A stretch of 6,782 bases of DNA from Candidatus Woesearchaeota archaeon (lineage in GTDB: Archaea; Nanobdellota; Nanobdellia; Woesearchaeales; UBA10200). Shown here piece after piece: positions 1 through 4,941 of this stretch; within the stretch, counting starts at the first letter, position 1; every line of letters begins with the position of its first letter. Under the pieces are notes generated by a model that was not told the origin of the DNA, made no database searches, and saw only the letters and a list, made by a program, of their open reading frames with translations. The DNA lies in the NCBI GenBank assembly GCA_016180275.1, contig JACPBN010000059.1, positions 1 through 6,782 on the forward strand, read 5' to 3'. A program made the position numbers and the translations under genes.

Positions 1-496
1 ATAAATTAGCTGTGATAAATAAAGAGACCATAATCGCACCTAAGGTAAATGATATATTAGGTTCTATATACAATTGTAAATACAAATCCTCAATTTTCTT
101 TGTCACATAAAATGGTACTGTAAACATAATATAAACTAATAGTGGGATAATAGTATACACATGAAATGCTCTAATAAACTTAAATTTTCTATAATAAAGA
201 TTGTTGCAGAATTTATTTTTCATAAATTCATTGTTTTTATTATGGTTATAATTTAGAATTTCTATGACTACTAAAGTGATAAGCCAACTCCATAGAACTA
301 AACTCCTTAATAAGTAATAATAATCAATGTAAAGGTAGCTAAAAATAATTGCAAGCATAAAAGCAACCGATAGCAAATTATGGATATCTACTAATACCAT
401 AAAAAGCCATTTTAAGCATTTGAAGACAGAATTATTTAATAGGTACTTGTCATTTAGTTTTACTAAATAGGCTGCAATCTGTTTTTTTGATATCAT
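1..496 (-). CDS. Polytopic membrane protein, C-terminus beyond the window (partial)
   Basis: I do not recognise the family. Reading the minus strand by hand from the ATG at 494-496 gives an open frame of 165 codons that is still open at base 1, so the C-terminus lies outside the window. The protein starts MISKKQIAAYLVKLNDKYLL. I see about four hydrophobic segments: residues ~30-57, ~66-82 (containing LVLWSWLITLVVIEIL), ~109-130 (HVYTIIPLLVYIMF) and ~147-165 (SFTLGAIMVSLFI). A Lys/Asn-rich hydrophilic loop lies between segments 2 and 3. An in-frame stop at 506-508 lies just upstream, so this ATG is the only plausible start. Only 5 bases separate it from the stop of the preceding membrane-protein gene, so the two are probably co-transcribed. 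No clear Shine-Dalgarno is visible. No catalytic motif is evident. Confidence 0.75.
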   Translation of the reverse strand, partial: MISKKQIAAYLVKLNDKYLLNNSVFKCLKWLFMVLVDIHNLLSVAFMLAIIFSYLYIDYYYLLRSLVLWSWLITLVVIEILNYNHNKNNEFMKNKFCNNLYYRKFKFIRAFHVYTIIPLLVYIMFTVPFYVTKKIEDLYLQLYIEPNISFTLGAIMVSLFITANL

Positions 497-501
497 TTTA
501 T

Positions 502-1001
502 CTAATCACAAGGAAGCTCTTGATATCTATAGGGTGTTGTCTCTCCCCACCAATCTAAGCTAATTTTTTTGCTATTAATTATCTTTTCAGTTAAATCCCC
601 GTATATTGTAAATGTAGAATTACTTTGTGGGGGAATAAAATCACAAAAAATTTTGAATCTACCAATATGATCCAATAATTCCTTTTGGATTCTTTGGCAT
701 TGTTCAGCCACTCTATAATCACTTCCCCAACTAGATGAATTTAAATCCCAAACATATACCCATAAATTCTTTCCTGCAAAATCTGCTTTATTATTAAACG
801 TAATTTCTAGCGAATTTCTTAATCTTCCCCTATCTTCTCAATTTTGCAAGTTACATCTATATCTGTTTGTGCTTTTAAGGAATCAGTGATATAATATGTA
901 ATACCCCAAACTAATAATCCGCCTACTATTACTAATAATACAAATTCAATTAGCAAGGATGACCAATCATTCTTCAATTTAACCCATAATCTTTTTACCA
1001 T
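502..1001 (-). pseudogene. Single-pass membrane-anchored protein, interrupted by an apparent frameshift
   Basis: Family not recognised. The first frame, from the ATG at 999-1001, gives 60 residues: basic N-terminus (MVKRLWVKLKNDW), a strong membrane helix at ~15-38 (LLIEFVLLVIVGGLLVWGI), then KAQTDIDVTCKIEKIGED and a stop at 819-821. A second minus frame is open from 837 down to the stop at 502-504. It encodes a soluble-looking domain (SLEITFNN, NLWVYVWDLNSSSW, QRIQKELLDHIGRF, SLDWWGETTPYRYQELP). Adding one G to the GGGG run at 827-830 joins the frames into about 166 residues reading CKIEKIGGRLRNSLEITF. The natural product is therefore probably one protein with an N-in anchor and an external domain. 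The break may be a real 1-base deletion or an assembly error. No canonical slippery heptamer is present, so programmed shifting looks unlikely. The polytopic membrane gene follows after 5 bases. Confidence 0.65.
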
Positions 1002-1051
1002 AGTTTAATAAATACTATCCTGTAGTATTAGTAAAAGCTGTTTAAGCATTT

Positions 1052-1109
1052 ACTTTTATAATTAACAATCCAATATTGCCAATAATACAAATCCAATATA
1101 TAAATCTTT
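1052..1109 (-). promoter_or_regulatory. Candidate promoters for the leftward membrane-protein pair
   Basis: Two archaeal TATA-like boxes face left. One at 1097-1104 reads TTTATATA on the minus strand, preceded by AAAGA as a BRE-like element; with usual spacing it would start RNA near 1074 and leave a leader of about 73 nt. A weaker box at 1054-1061 (TTATAAAA) would start near 1031, with a leader of about 30 nt. I cannot tell which is used. Confidence 0.4.
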
Positions 1110-1144
1110 TGTTTTATTCACTATAACCAAATAATATCAAGTTT

Positions 1145-1176
1145 TATCTATATTTATCTATATCTATATAAATGTT
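1145..1176. repeat. TATCTATAT short direct repeats plus an inverted AACATTTATATA box
   Basis: The divergent intergenic region (1002-1256) is extremely AT-rich. TATCTATAT occurs at 1145-1153, 1155-1163 and 1161-1169. It runs into TATATAAATGTT at 1165-1176, which is the reverse complement of the box at 1223-1234. Such spacing could form regulator sites, but it could also be simple low-complexity sequence. No gene is visible in this intergenic stretch. Confidence 0.35.
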
Positions 1177-1222
1177 TTGATTTATTTGAGACAATAACTA
1201 GTAATATTTACACAAATATAGC

Positions 1223-1235
1223 AACATTTATATAT
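1223..1235 (+). promoter_or_regulatory. TATA box of the winged-helix gene; predicts a leaderless transcript
   Basis: AACATTTATATAT contains TTTATATA at 1227-1234, centred near 1230.5. That is 26-27 bases before the ATG at 1257. Archaeal TATA boxes sit about 26 bases upstream of the start of transcription, so the mRNA would begin at or next to the ATG. This supports the ATG rather than the upstream TTG at 1236. Confidence 0.65.
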
Positions 1236-1256
1236 TTGTTAGGTTTTCTAAAGTAT

Positions 1257-2357
1257 ATGACTCGCAAAACAACTAAACAGCTAGTCGAGACCATAAAATG
1301 TTCTTTAAGTTTTGAGCCACGCTCTATTATGGAGATTGCCAAAGAATCTAAGACAGACTGGACTAGCACTGAAAAATGCCTAGACTTGTTGAAATCTTTA
1401 GAGATAGTTGTGGAAACAGCAGATGGAAATAAAAGATTATTCTGCTTAAAAAAAATTCAATCACAAGAACATACATGGTTCGGAATTCCTATTCAATTAA
1501 AAGAAGACCAAAACAAAATTAATTTTATTTACAATAAATCAATATATCATTGGCTAAAAAAAACAGGTAGGGAAATTGGAAAAACACAAGCTAATAAAGT
1601 ATTAGCTAAAGTAAATAAAGATTGTAATTTAAATCTGCCAGTAGGTTGGTATCTTTATGGGCAAATGTGTGTTGAAATATTTGATTTAGATACCAATTAT
1701 TCATTTGAAAATTTTGCTGAAGCTGAAGTAATTGAAAAAAAAATAATAGAAGTAATTGATGTTTACTCTAAGATTAAGAAAGTAAGTGATCTTAAGAAAT
1801 ACCATTATAAAGAGTTCGATAATATATTGTATAATGCCAAAGAAGAAATCTTATCATTAGGTTTTTCAAATTTTGAAAAAGATGACACACAAGAATTTAA
1901 CTTTATCAAGCGGCTCTTATCTATGATAGAAAGCTTGCCAAAAACTGACGAGAAGATAATCGAATTATTTACAGAGTATATAGGGACAACAATACAGCTA
2001 TTAAGAAAACTTACAGAAGAAGAATTATTAATGGTTAAGGCAGATATTCTTTCTTCTTTCAACGAAGTTTGGAAACTAATAGCAATACAGGAATTTTATG
2101 AATCCTTGCTAGAGACAAAGAAATATACTAAAGATACGCTTCATCCTTTTCTGAGTGTAGAGATAATGTATCAAAAAGAAGAAGTTATTGAATGGTTATC
2201 CAGACTTCAAGGATTTGTACTGCTTAATGATACTGTCCAATCCCCAGAATATAATGAACTAAAAAGACTGCAAGGTTCTGCTAAATTATTAACTGAAGAA
2301 GAGAAAAGAAAGGTTAATTCATCAGATTTGCTCAGGCAAATAGGCTTTGATTATTGA
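1257..2357 (+). CDS. Winged-helix (wHTH) protein with large helical C-terminal region, function unknown
   Basis: The protein is 366 residues from the ATG at 1257. A TTG at 1236 would add seven residues but lies within a base or two of the TATA box. Residues ~7-66 look like an archaeal winged helix: helices TKQLVETIKCSLS, SIMEIAKES and STEKCLDLLKSLEIV, then a hairpin wing VVETADGNKRLFCLKK. Next comes TWFGIPIQL and a region around 92-140 with GREIGKTQANKVLAKVN and a PVGWYLYGQM motif. The remainder, to LLRQIGFDY, is charged and mostly helical. I see no membrane segment or enzyme signature. The N-terminal fold suggests nucleic-acid binding, probably regulatory, but no family name can be given. 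The 3' end overlaps the PIN gene by 36 bp tail to tail, and the two promoters share a 12-base box, so they may be co-regulated. Confidence 0.8.
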   Translation: MTRKTTKQLVETIKCSLSFEPRSIMEIAKESKTDWTSTEKCLDLLKSLEIVVETADGNKRLFCLKKIQSQEHTWFGIPIQLKEDQNKINFIYNKSIYHWLKKTGREIGKTQANKVLAKVNKDCNLNLPVGWYLYGQMCVEIFDLDTNYSFENFAEAEVIEKKIIEVIDVYSKIKKVSDLKKYHYKEFDNILYNAKEEILSLGFSNFEKDDTQEFNFIKRLLSMIESLPKTDEKIIELFTEYIGTTIQLLRKLTEEELLMVKADILSSFNEVWKLIAIQEFYESLLETKKYTKDTLHPFLSVEIMYQKEEVIEWLSRLQGFVLLNDTVQSPEYNELKRLQGSAKLLTEEEKRKVNSSDLLRQIGFDY

Positions 2358-2756
2358 TTTGCTGCACTCAAACCCAGACAAATCTCTTGTTATTACAAAT
2401 TCTGCATTTCCTTTCTTGGCAAGTATTGCATGTAACGGATCATGGTAATGTTCTGAAAGTTTTTTAGCTTGTTCAATGTCATTTTGCTCGCATTTTACTA
2501 AGTGCAATTTATTTTTGGCTTTAAGCATTTGAATCAAAAACATGAACTTATCCGGTTCTATAGTTTTGATAAGCTCTTCTGATGTCCAGCTCGAAAGAAC
2601 TATTTCAAATTCACAAGCTAGAGCCCTATTAAAAATAGTGAATGCAATGCTCCCTATATCTTTTCCATACCTATTTTTTCTGTTTAATAGATAATCCAAA
2701 TATATATTAGTATCCAGATAGATTTTTTTCGATTTAATTTTGTTCACTAAAGGCAT
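2322..2756 (-). CDS. PIN-domain ribonuclease (VapC-like)
   Basis: The protein is 144 residues from the ATG at 2754-2756, the usual size for a single PIN domain. All expected acidic metal-binding positions are visible: Asp15 in IYLDTNIYLDYL, Glu60/Glu61 in SWTSEEL, Asp106 in HYHDPLHAILAKKG and Asp125 in FVITRDLSGF. This makes an active Mg/Mn-dependent RNase likely. PIN proteins of this kind act as VapC toxins cutting tRNA or rRNA, or in RNA processing. No small VapB-like antitoxin sits immediately upstream; the nearest DNA-binding-type protein is the convergent winged-helix gene. The TATA box at 2771-2778 is only about 18 bases before the ATG. The GTG at 2745-2747 (141 residues, VNKIKSKKIYLDTN) would fit a leaderless start better. 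Start uncertain, function class solid. Confidence 0.88.
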   Translation of the reverse strand: MPLVNKIKSKKIYLDTNIYLDYLLNRKNRYGKDIGSIAFTIFNRALACEFEIVLSSWTSEELIKTIEPDKFMFLIQMLKAKNKLHLVKCEQNDIEQAKKLSEHYHDPLHAILAKKGNAEFVITRDLSGFECSKSIIKAYLPEQI

Positions 2757-2769
2757 ACGAGTATATCTA

Positions 2770-2782
2770 CTATATAAATGTT
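2770..2782 (-). promoter_or_regulatory. TATA box of the PIN gene
   Basis: On the minus strand this reads AACATTTATATAG. Its first 12 bases are identical to the box in front of the winged-helix gene (1223-1234). Typical spacing predicts RNA starting near 2748, next to the GTG at 2745-2747, so the transcript is probably leaderless or nearly so. Confidence 0.6.
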
Positions 2783-2840
2783 AAAGTTAATTTTCTAAGG
2801 CTAATAAAAGCTAATACCAAGCCAATAAACCTAATTTCTA

Positions 2841-2917
2841 AAAATCATTAGCTTTTTTTGGAAAAGCCAATGAATAAAAAAGTATATAAAGCTGAAAATC
2901 ATTAGACTAATCATTAG
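2841..2917 (+). repeat. Short AATCATTAG repeats and a small T-rich hairpin
   Basis: AAAATCATTAG occurs at 2841-2851 and 2895-2905, and TAATCATTAG at 2908-2917. Between the first two, GCTTTT (2851-2856) can pair with AAAAGC (2862-2867) around TTTGG. A perfect palindrome GCATTA-A-TAATGC follows at 2924-2936. These surround the TATA box at 2883-2890 and may be regulatory. No gene is seen here. Confidence 0.35.
2876..2891 (+). promoter_or_regulatory. Archaeal BRE/TATA promoter in front of the GC-rich non-coding block
   Basis: AAAAAAGTATATAAAG contains TATATAAA at 2883-2890 behind an A-rich BRE-like run. Usual spacing places the RNA start near 2913, just ahead of the structured, GC-richer stretch. 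No reading frame follows, so the expected product is an untranslated RNA. Confidence 0.5.
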
Positions 2918-2983
2918 CAACAGGCATTAATAATGCGCTGTTTGTGCAAAGAAATCAAATCCCGCTAAGATAAGGTAAAGCCC

Positions 2984-3032
2984 AATTTTGCAGCTGATGC
3001 CTGTAAGATTTGCCCGACTTACAGGCAAAATT
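2984..3032 (+). repeat. Hairpin: 9-bp perfect stem with a second outer stem
   Basis: GCCTGTAAG (2999-3007) pairs perfectly with CTTACAGGC (3018-3026) around the 10-base loop ATTTGCCCGA. AATTTT (2984-2989) can also pair with AAAATT (3027-3032), leaving an asymmetric bulge of about nine bases on the 5' side. A stem, one-sided bulge and second stem is typical of folded RNA rather than of a chance palindrome. Confidence 0.6.
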
Positions 3033-3052
3033 AAGACTAGTTACAGAAAGTT

Positions 3053-3292
3053 CTAAAAAAGGGCACTGCAGAGAAAGCGAGTGATTTACATACTTATTCA
3101 AGCCGAAGCGGTGGCTGCCAGCGAGCACTAGCGTAGTATTTTGATAGGTTGTGCTTCCTCTACGTTGGGTTCACTCGCTTTCTTATTCAGCTTAGTTTCT
3201 CTCTTTTTGACAAGTTAACTTGCATACTCGCTACCGACTGCCCAGCCCTACCTTGCTTAGTTATTTTCAAAAGTGCTCGCTAAAAAAGGGCA
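3053..3292 (+). repeat. 13-bp direct repeat CTAAAAAAGGGCA bounding the block
   Basis: CTAAAAAAGGGCA occurs identically at 3053-3065 and 3280-3292. The second copy lies inside the 3' arm of the long inverted repeat and supplies its 7-base bulge (3282-3288). A shorter direct repeat, CTTATTCA, occurs at 3093-3100 and 3182-3189. The pattern suggests the block grew by internal duplication. Confidence 0.55.
3072..3183. repeat. 13-bp perfect inverted repeat
   Basis: AGAAAGCGAGTGA (3072-3084) and TCACTCGCTTTCT (3171-3183) are perfect reverse complements, 86 bases apart. A G-T pair (3071/3184) extends the match by one. The right arm lies inside the loop of the larger inverted repeat, so the two pairings cross. 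Confidence 0.7.
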
Positions 3293-3308
3293 GCCGCCGC
3301 TTCAGCTT
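3100..3308. repeat. 30-bp near-perfect inverted repeat with a 7-base bulge
   Basis: Bases 3100-3119 pair with 3289-3308 (18 Watson-Crick, one G-T at 3112/3296, one C-A mismatch at 3104/3304). Bases 3120-3129 pair with 3272-3281 without error. The bulge AAAAAAG (3282-3288) separates the two helices. The enclosed stretch is about 142 bases. The retained wobble pair is compatible with selection on an RNA helix, although one sequence cannot prove it. Confidence 0.7.
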
Positions 3309-3313
3309 TTTTT
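3289..3313 (+). terminator. Stem arm followed by T7: candidate terminator of the ncRNA block
   Basis: The 3' arm of the long stem (GGCAGCCGCCGCTTCAGC) runs directly into TTTTTTT at 3307-3313. Archaeal RNA polymerase terminates at T tracts, and a preceding stem strengthens the case. It lies about 45 bases before the TATA box of the next operon, so it would insulate that operon. Confidence 0.5.
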
Positions 3314-3352
3314 ATAAAATCAGTCACTTTTTATTTTGTGCCTAAAAAACCA

Positions 3353-3365
3353 AAAGCTTTATATG
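3353..3365 (+). promoter_or_regulatory. TATA box of the four-gene operon
   Basis: AAAGCTTTATATG includes TTTATATG at 3358-3365. With usual spacing RNA starts near 3388, giving a leader of about 55 bases before the first gene. Unlike the winged-helix and PIN genes, this transcript is leadered, and it has a purine-rich ribosome site (AAGAGGG, 3426-3432) ten bases before the ATG at 3443. Confidence 0.6.
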
Positions 3366-3442
3366 CTAGTTCTTCTTAATATGCCTAAAATATGTATCAT
3401 TTATGAGTAGTGACAAAATTAGCACAAGAGGGCTTTTATTAG

Positions 3443-3649
3443 ATGAAACAATTCACCATAACCAAAAAGATTGCAAAACATGGCAGCCAGAGCATCATAG
3501 TTATACCTAGGATGCTGGAATCTGAATTAAGGCCTAAAACCATAGTTAAAGTAACAATTGACATTATTAGAGAAGTTGATGATTCTGTATTAGAAAGTTC
3601 TCAATCAGTTAGTACCCTAAGATCCTCTAAGGAGGTGCTTCCAAAATGA
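3443..3649 (+). CDS. AbrB/MazE/SpoVT-like small DNA-binding regulator
   Basis: The protein has 68 residues. Residues 3-44 (FTITKKIAKHG, QSIIVIPRMLESEL, RPKTIVKVTIDIIRE) match the layout of a swapped-hairpin AbrB-type domain: a basic strand, the IPRML turn region where family members have IPKEL-like residues, and a final strand after RPKT, in place of the usual KPGD turn. The last 20 residues are Ser-rich and probably disordered. Such proteins bind DNA as dimers and often regulate their own operon or act as antitoxins. It is the first gene after the operon promoter, and its TGA (3647-3649) overlaps the next gene's ATG in ATGA, so translation is probably coupled. An autoregulatory role is inference from position. 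No toxin gene is recognisable directly next to it. Confidence 0.7.
   Translation: MKQFTITKKIAKHGSQSIIVIPRMLESELRPKTIVKVTIDIIREVDDSVLESSQSVSTLRSSKEVLPK
3629..3637 (+). promoter_or_regulatory. Strong Shine-Dalgarno for the hydrolase gene
   Basis: AAGGAGGTG lies inside the end of the regulator gene, eight bases before the ATG at 3646. It matches the complement of the archaeal 16S 3' end (CACCTCC) and fixes that start. It is the best ribosome site in the window, suggesting high expression of the hydrolase. Confidence 0.8.
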
Positions 3650-4941
3650 GCGAAGGCGGAGAAGGCGGCGGAAGCAGCGGAGAAGGTGGTGAGAGTGGAC
3701 ACTCTGAAGATGGACATGAAAGTGGTCATGGTGAAGAATGTCATGAAGGCGGTCACGATAAAGGCCATGGCAACGATGAGCATGGGCATGGTAATAAGGA
3801 AGACGGAAAGAAATCAGGCATAACCTCCTATGAAAGAGATTACTCAGGGGTACTAGAAATTGGTGTTGATGAAGGAGAGATGGATGGCTTAGTTGCAAAA
3901 CTAAGAAATGGAGAAGATGTTGATTACACTCAGTTAGAAATCTCAAAGCTAGAAAGCCAAGTAAAAGGAGCTCTTGCTAAAATGCCTTATAATACTTCAA
4001 GAGCGCAGAAATTTAGAAATTATGCTGGATTGCTTGGACAGATTGCACAGAACGGAACAAATACTTTGTTGAGCAACAGGGTCGCGAGAAAGATGAATGA
4101 ATATACTGAGCATCACTTAGAAGACGGAGATAAGATTATAGTTTATGTTCATGGCTGGCAACAGAATATAGGAAACCAAGTTGAGCTGTTAAAGTTAGCT
4201 CAGCAACAAGGTAAAAAAGTAATCACTTATGCGCATGACTTTAATGAAGATTTTGATTCAGTTGCTGATAAATTATCCGGCTTTATTAAGGATTTAACTA
4301 GCAGAACAAGCGCTCGTGTTACTCTTATTGGGCATAGTGACGGCGGCAAGATAGCTTTAGCTGCAGCTCAGAAGTTTGGTGCAGAGCAATATATAGACAA
4401 AGTTGTACTGTTAGAATCTGATGTAAATAATATGCATGAAGCTAGCTTCAAAAAGCAGCCATTGTATCCAATGACTATTCCATTTGGAATTCCTGATAAA
4501 GCTTTGTTAGAAACTAAAGCCGGCAGAGAAGATGCATTATCACGTTATGCTGTGCCTGCACAAGTTCCTGTTTACCAAGTAATTGGAAGAGGATTTGGAA
4601 CAGGAGATGGTTTAGTGCCTGTTGAATCAGCTGTATACACTAGAGCTGACAGAACATTTATGGACGGAGATGCAACTCACTTTACATATGCTGGCGGAGA
4701 CAGAGCCGGCAATGAAAAGATACTATCGTTTGCAGAGCTAGGCTGGAACAGCTTGTATAAGGCATCAGATAAAGAAGGAAGAGAAGCATACAGATGGAGT
4801 GATAATAAAAGCGCAAATGGAGAAGCTTCAAGTAATTCACATTTCAGGAAAGCAAATACGGATATTTCGAACATGACAAGAGTACAGAAGATGCCAGGCA
4901 ATGAATGGTATGAATCTAAAAGCCATAGGAAGGCAGCGTGA
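3646..4941 (+). CDS. Alpha/beta hydrolase (lipase/esterase-like) with His/Gly-rich N-terminal tail
   Basis: The protein has 431 residues. Residues 1-57 are low complexity: Gly/Ser/Glu first, then a stretch with eight His (19, 24, 28, 33, 37, 41, 46, 48) spaced 2-5 apart, which could bind Ni, Zn or Cu. No signal peptide or membrane helix is seen. The hydrolase domain spans ~160-365: strand and oxyanion region IIVYVHGWQQN (164-174), nucleophile elbow LIGHSDGGK with Ser231, acid Asp321 in GTGDGLVPVESA and His345 in DATHFTYAG. This is a complete Ser-Asp-His triad in lipase order, so it should be an active esterase, lipase or acyltransferase; the substrate is unknown. The C-terminal ~65 residues are polar. 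It overlaps the regulator upstream (ATGA) and the next gene downstream (GTGA), so it is firmly within the operon. Confidence 0.85.
   Translation: MSEGGEGGGSSGEGGESGHSEDGHESGHGEECHEGGHDKGHGNDEHGHGNKEDGKKSGITSYERDYSGVLEIGVDEGEMDGLVAKLRNGEDVDYTQLEISKLESQVKGALAKMPYNTSRAQKFRNYAGLLGQIAQNGTNTLLSNRVARKMNEYTEHHLEDGDKIIVYVHGWQQNIGNQVELLKLAQQQGKKVITYAHDFNEDFDSVADKLSGFIKDLTSRTSARVTLIGHSDGGKIALAAAQKFGAEQYIDKVVLLESDVNNMHEASFKKQPLYPMTIPFGIPDKALLETKAGREDALSRYAVPAQVPVYQVIGRGFGTGDGLVPVESAVYTRADRTFMDGDATHFTYAGGDRAGNEKILSFAELGWNSLYKASDKEGREAYRWSDNKSANGEASSNSHFRKANTDISNMTRVQKMPGNEWYESKSHRKAA

Larger units (their letters stand above)
2913..3313 (+). ncRNA. Candidate structured non-coding RNA, no known family recognised
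   Basis: No credible open frame covers this stretch on either strand. By hand count, 3061-3120 and 3241-3300 each have 31 G+C of 60, against 13 of 60 in 2761-2820. In AT-rich genomes such islands usually mark structural RNA. A good TATA box sits at 2883-2890, and the block ends in a long stem followed by seven Ts (3307-3313), an archaeal-type termination signal. Internal pairings include 2999-3007 with 3018-3026, 3072-3084 with 3171-3183, and 3100-3129 with 3272-3308. I looked for signatures of RNase P RNA, SRP RNA and tRNA and found none. Limits and strand are uncertain, since inverted repeats look alike on both strands. It could instead be a remnant of a mobile element. Confidence 0.45.

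Noticed and set aside
822..840. Programmed -1 ribosomal frameshift
   Set aside because: The site reads ATA GGG GAA in frame; it is not an X XXY YYZ heptamer, and slipped tRNAs would not re-pair well. A 1-base indel is simpler.
1236..1256. TTG start extending the winged-helix protein by seven residues
   Set aside because: It lies one to two bases past the TATA box, upstream of any likely RNA start.
1805..2062. 85-codon minus-strand open frame inside the winged-helix gene
   Set aside because: Fully antisense to a well-supported gene, Ser-rich composition typical of antisense reading, no domain and no promoter.
2841..2917. AATCATTAG repeats as a CRISPR array
   Set aside because: Units are about 10 bases and spacing is irregular (54 and 13 bases); no array geometry and no cas genes.
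2997..3056. Short plus-strand frame MPVRFARLTGKIKTSYRKF
   Set aside because: Only 19 codons including the stop, and it coincides with a perfect hairpin; structure explains the sequence better.
3164..3180. GTTGGGTTCACTCGC as a tRNA T-loop
   Set aside because: Resembles GGTTCxAxxCC, but no acceptor, D or anticodon stems can be built around it.
2913..3313. RNase P RNA or SRP RNA
   Set aside because: The conserved GAGGAAAGTCC-type and helix-8 GGAAG...AGCAGCC-type motifs are not present in order.
3601..3946. Two minus-strand frames (62 and 109 codons) opposite the start of the hydrolase gene
   Set aside because: They are shadows of the Gly/His-rich low-complexity coding stretch; their Leu/His/Ser and Thr/Phe/Met runs mirror it.
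4677..4901. 74-codon minus-strand open frame opposite the hydrolase C-terminus
   Set aside because: Antisense to a confident gene with no ribosome site or recognisable domain.
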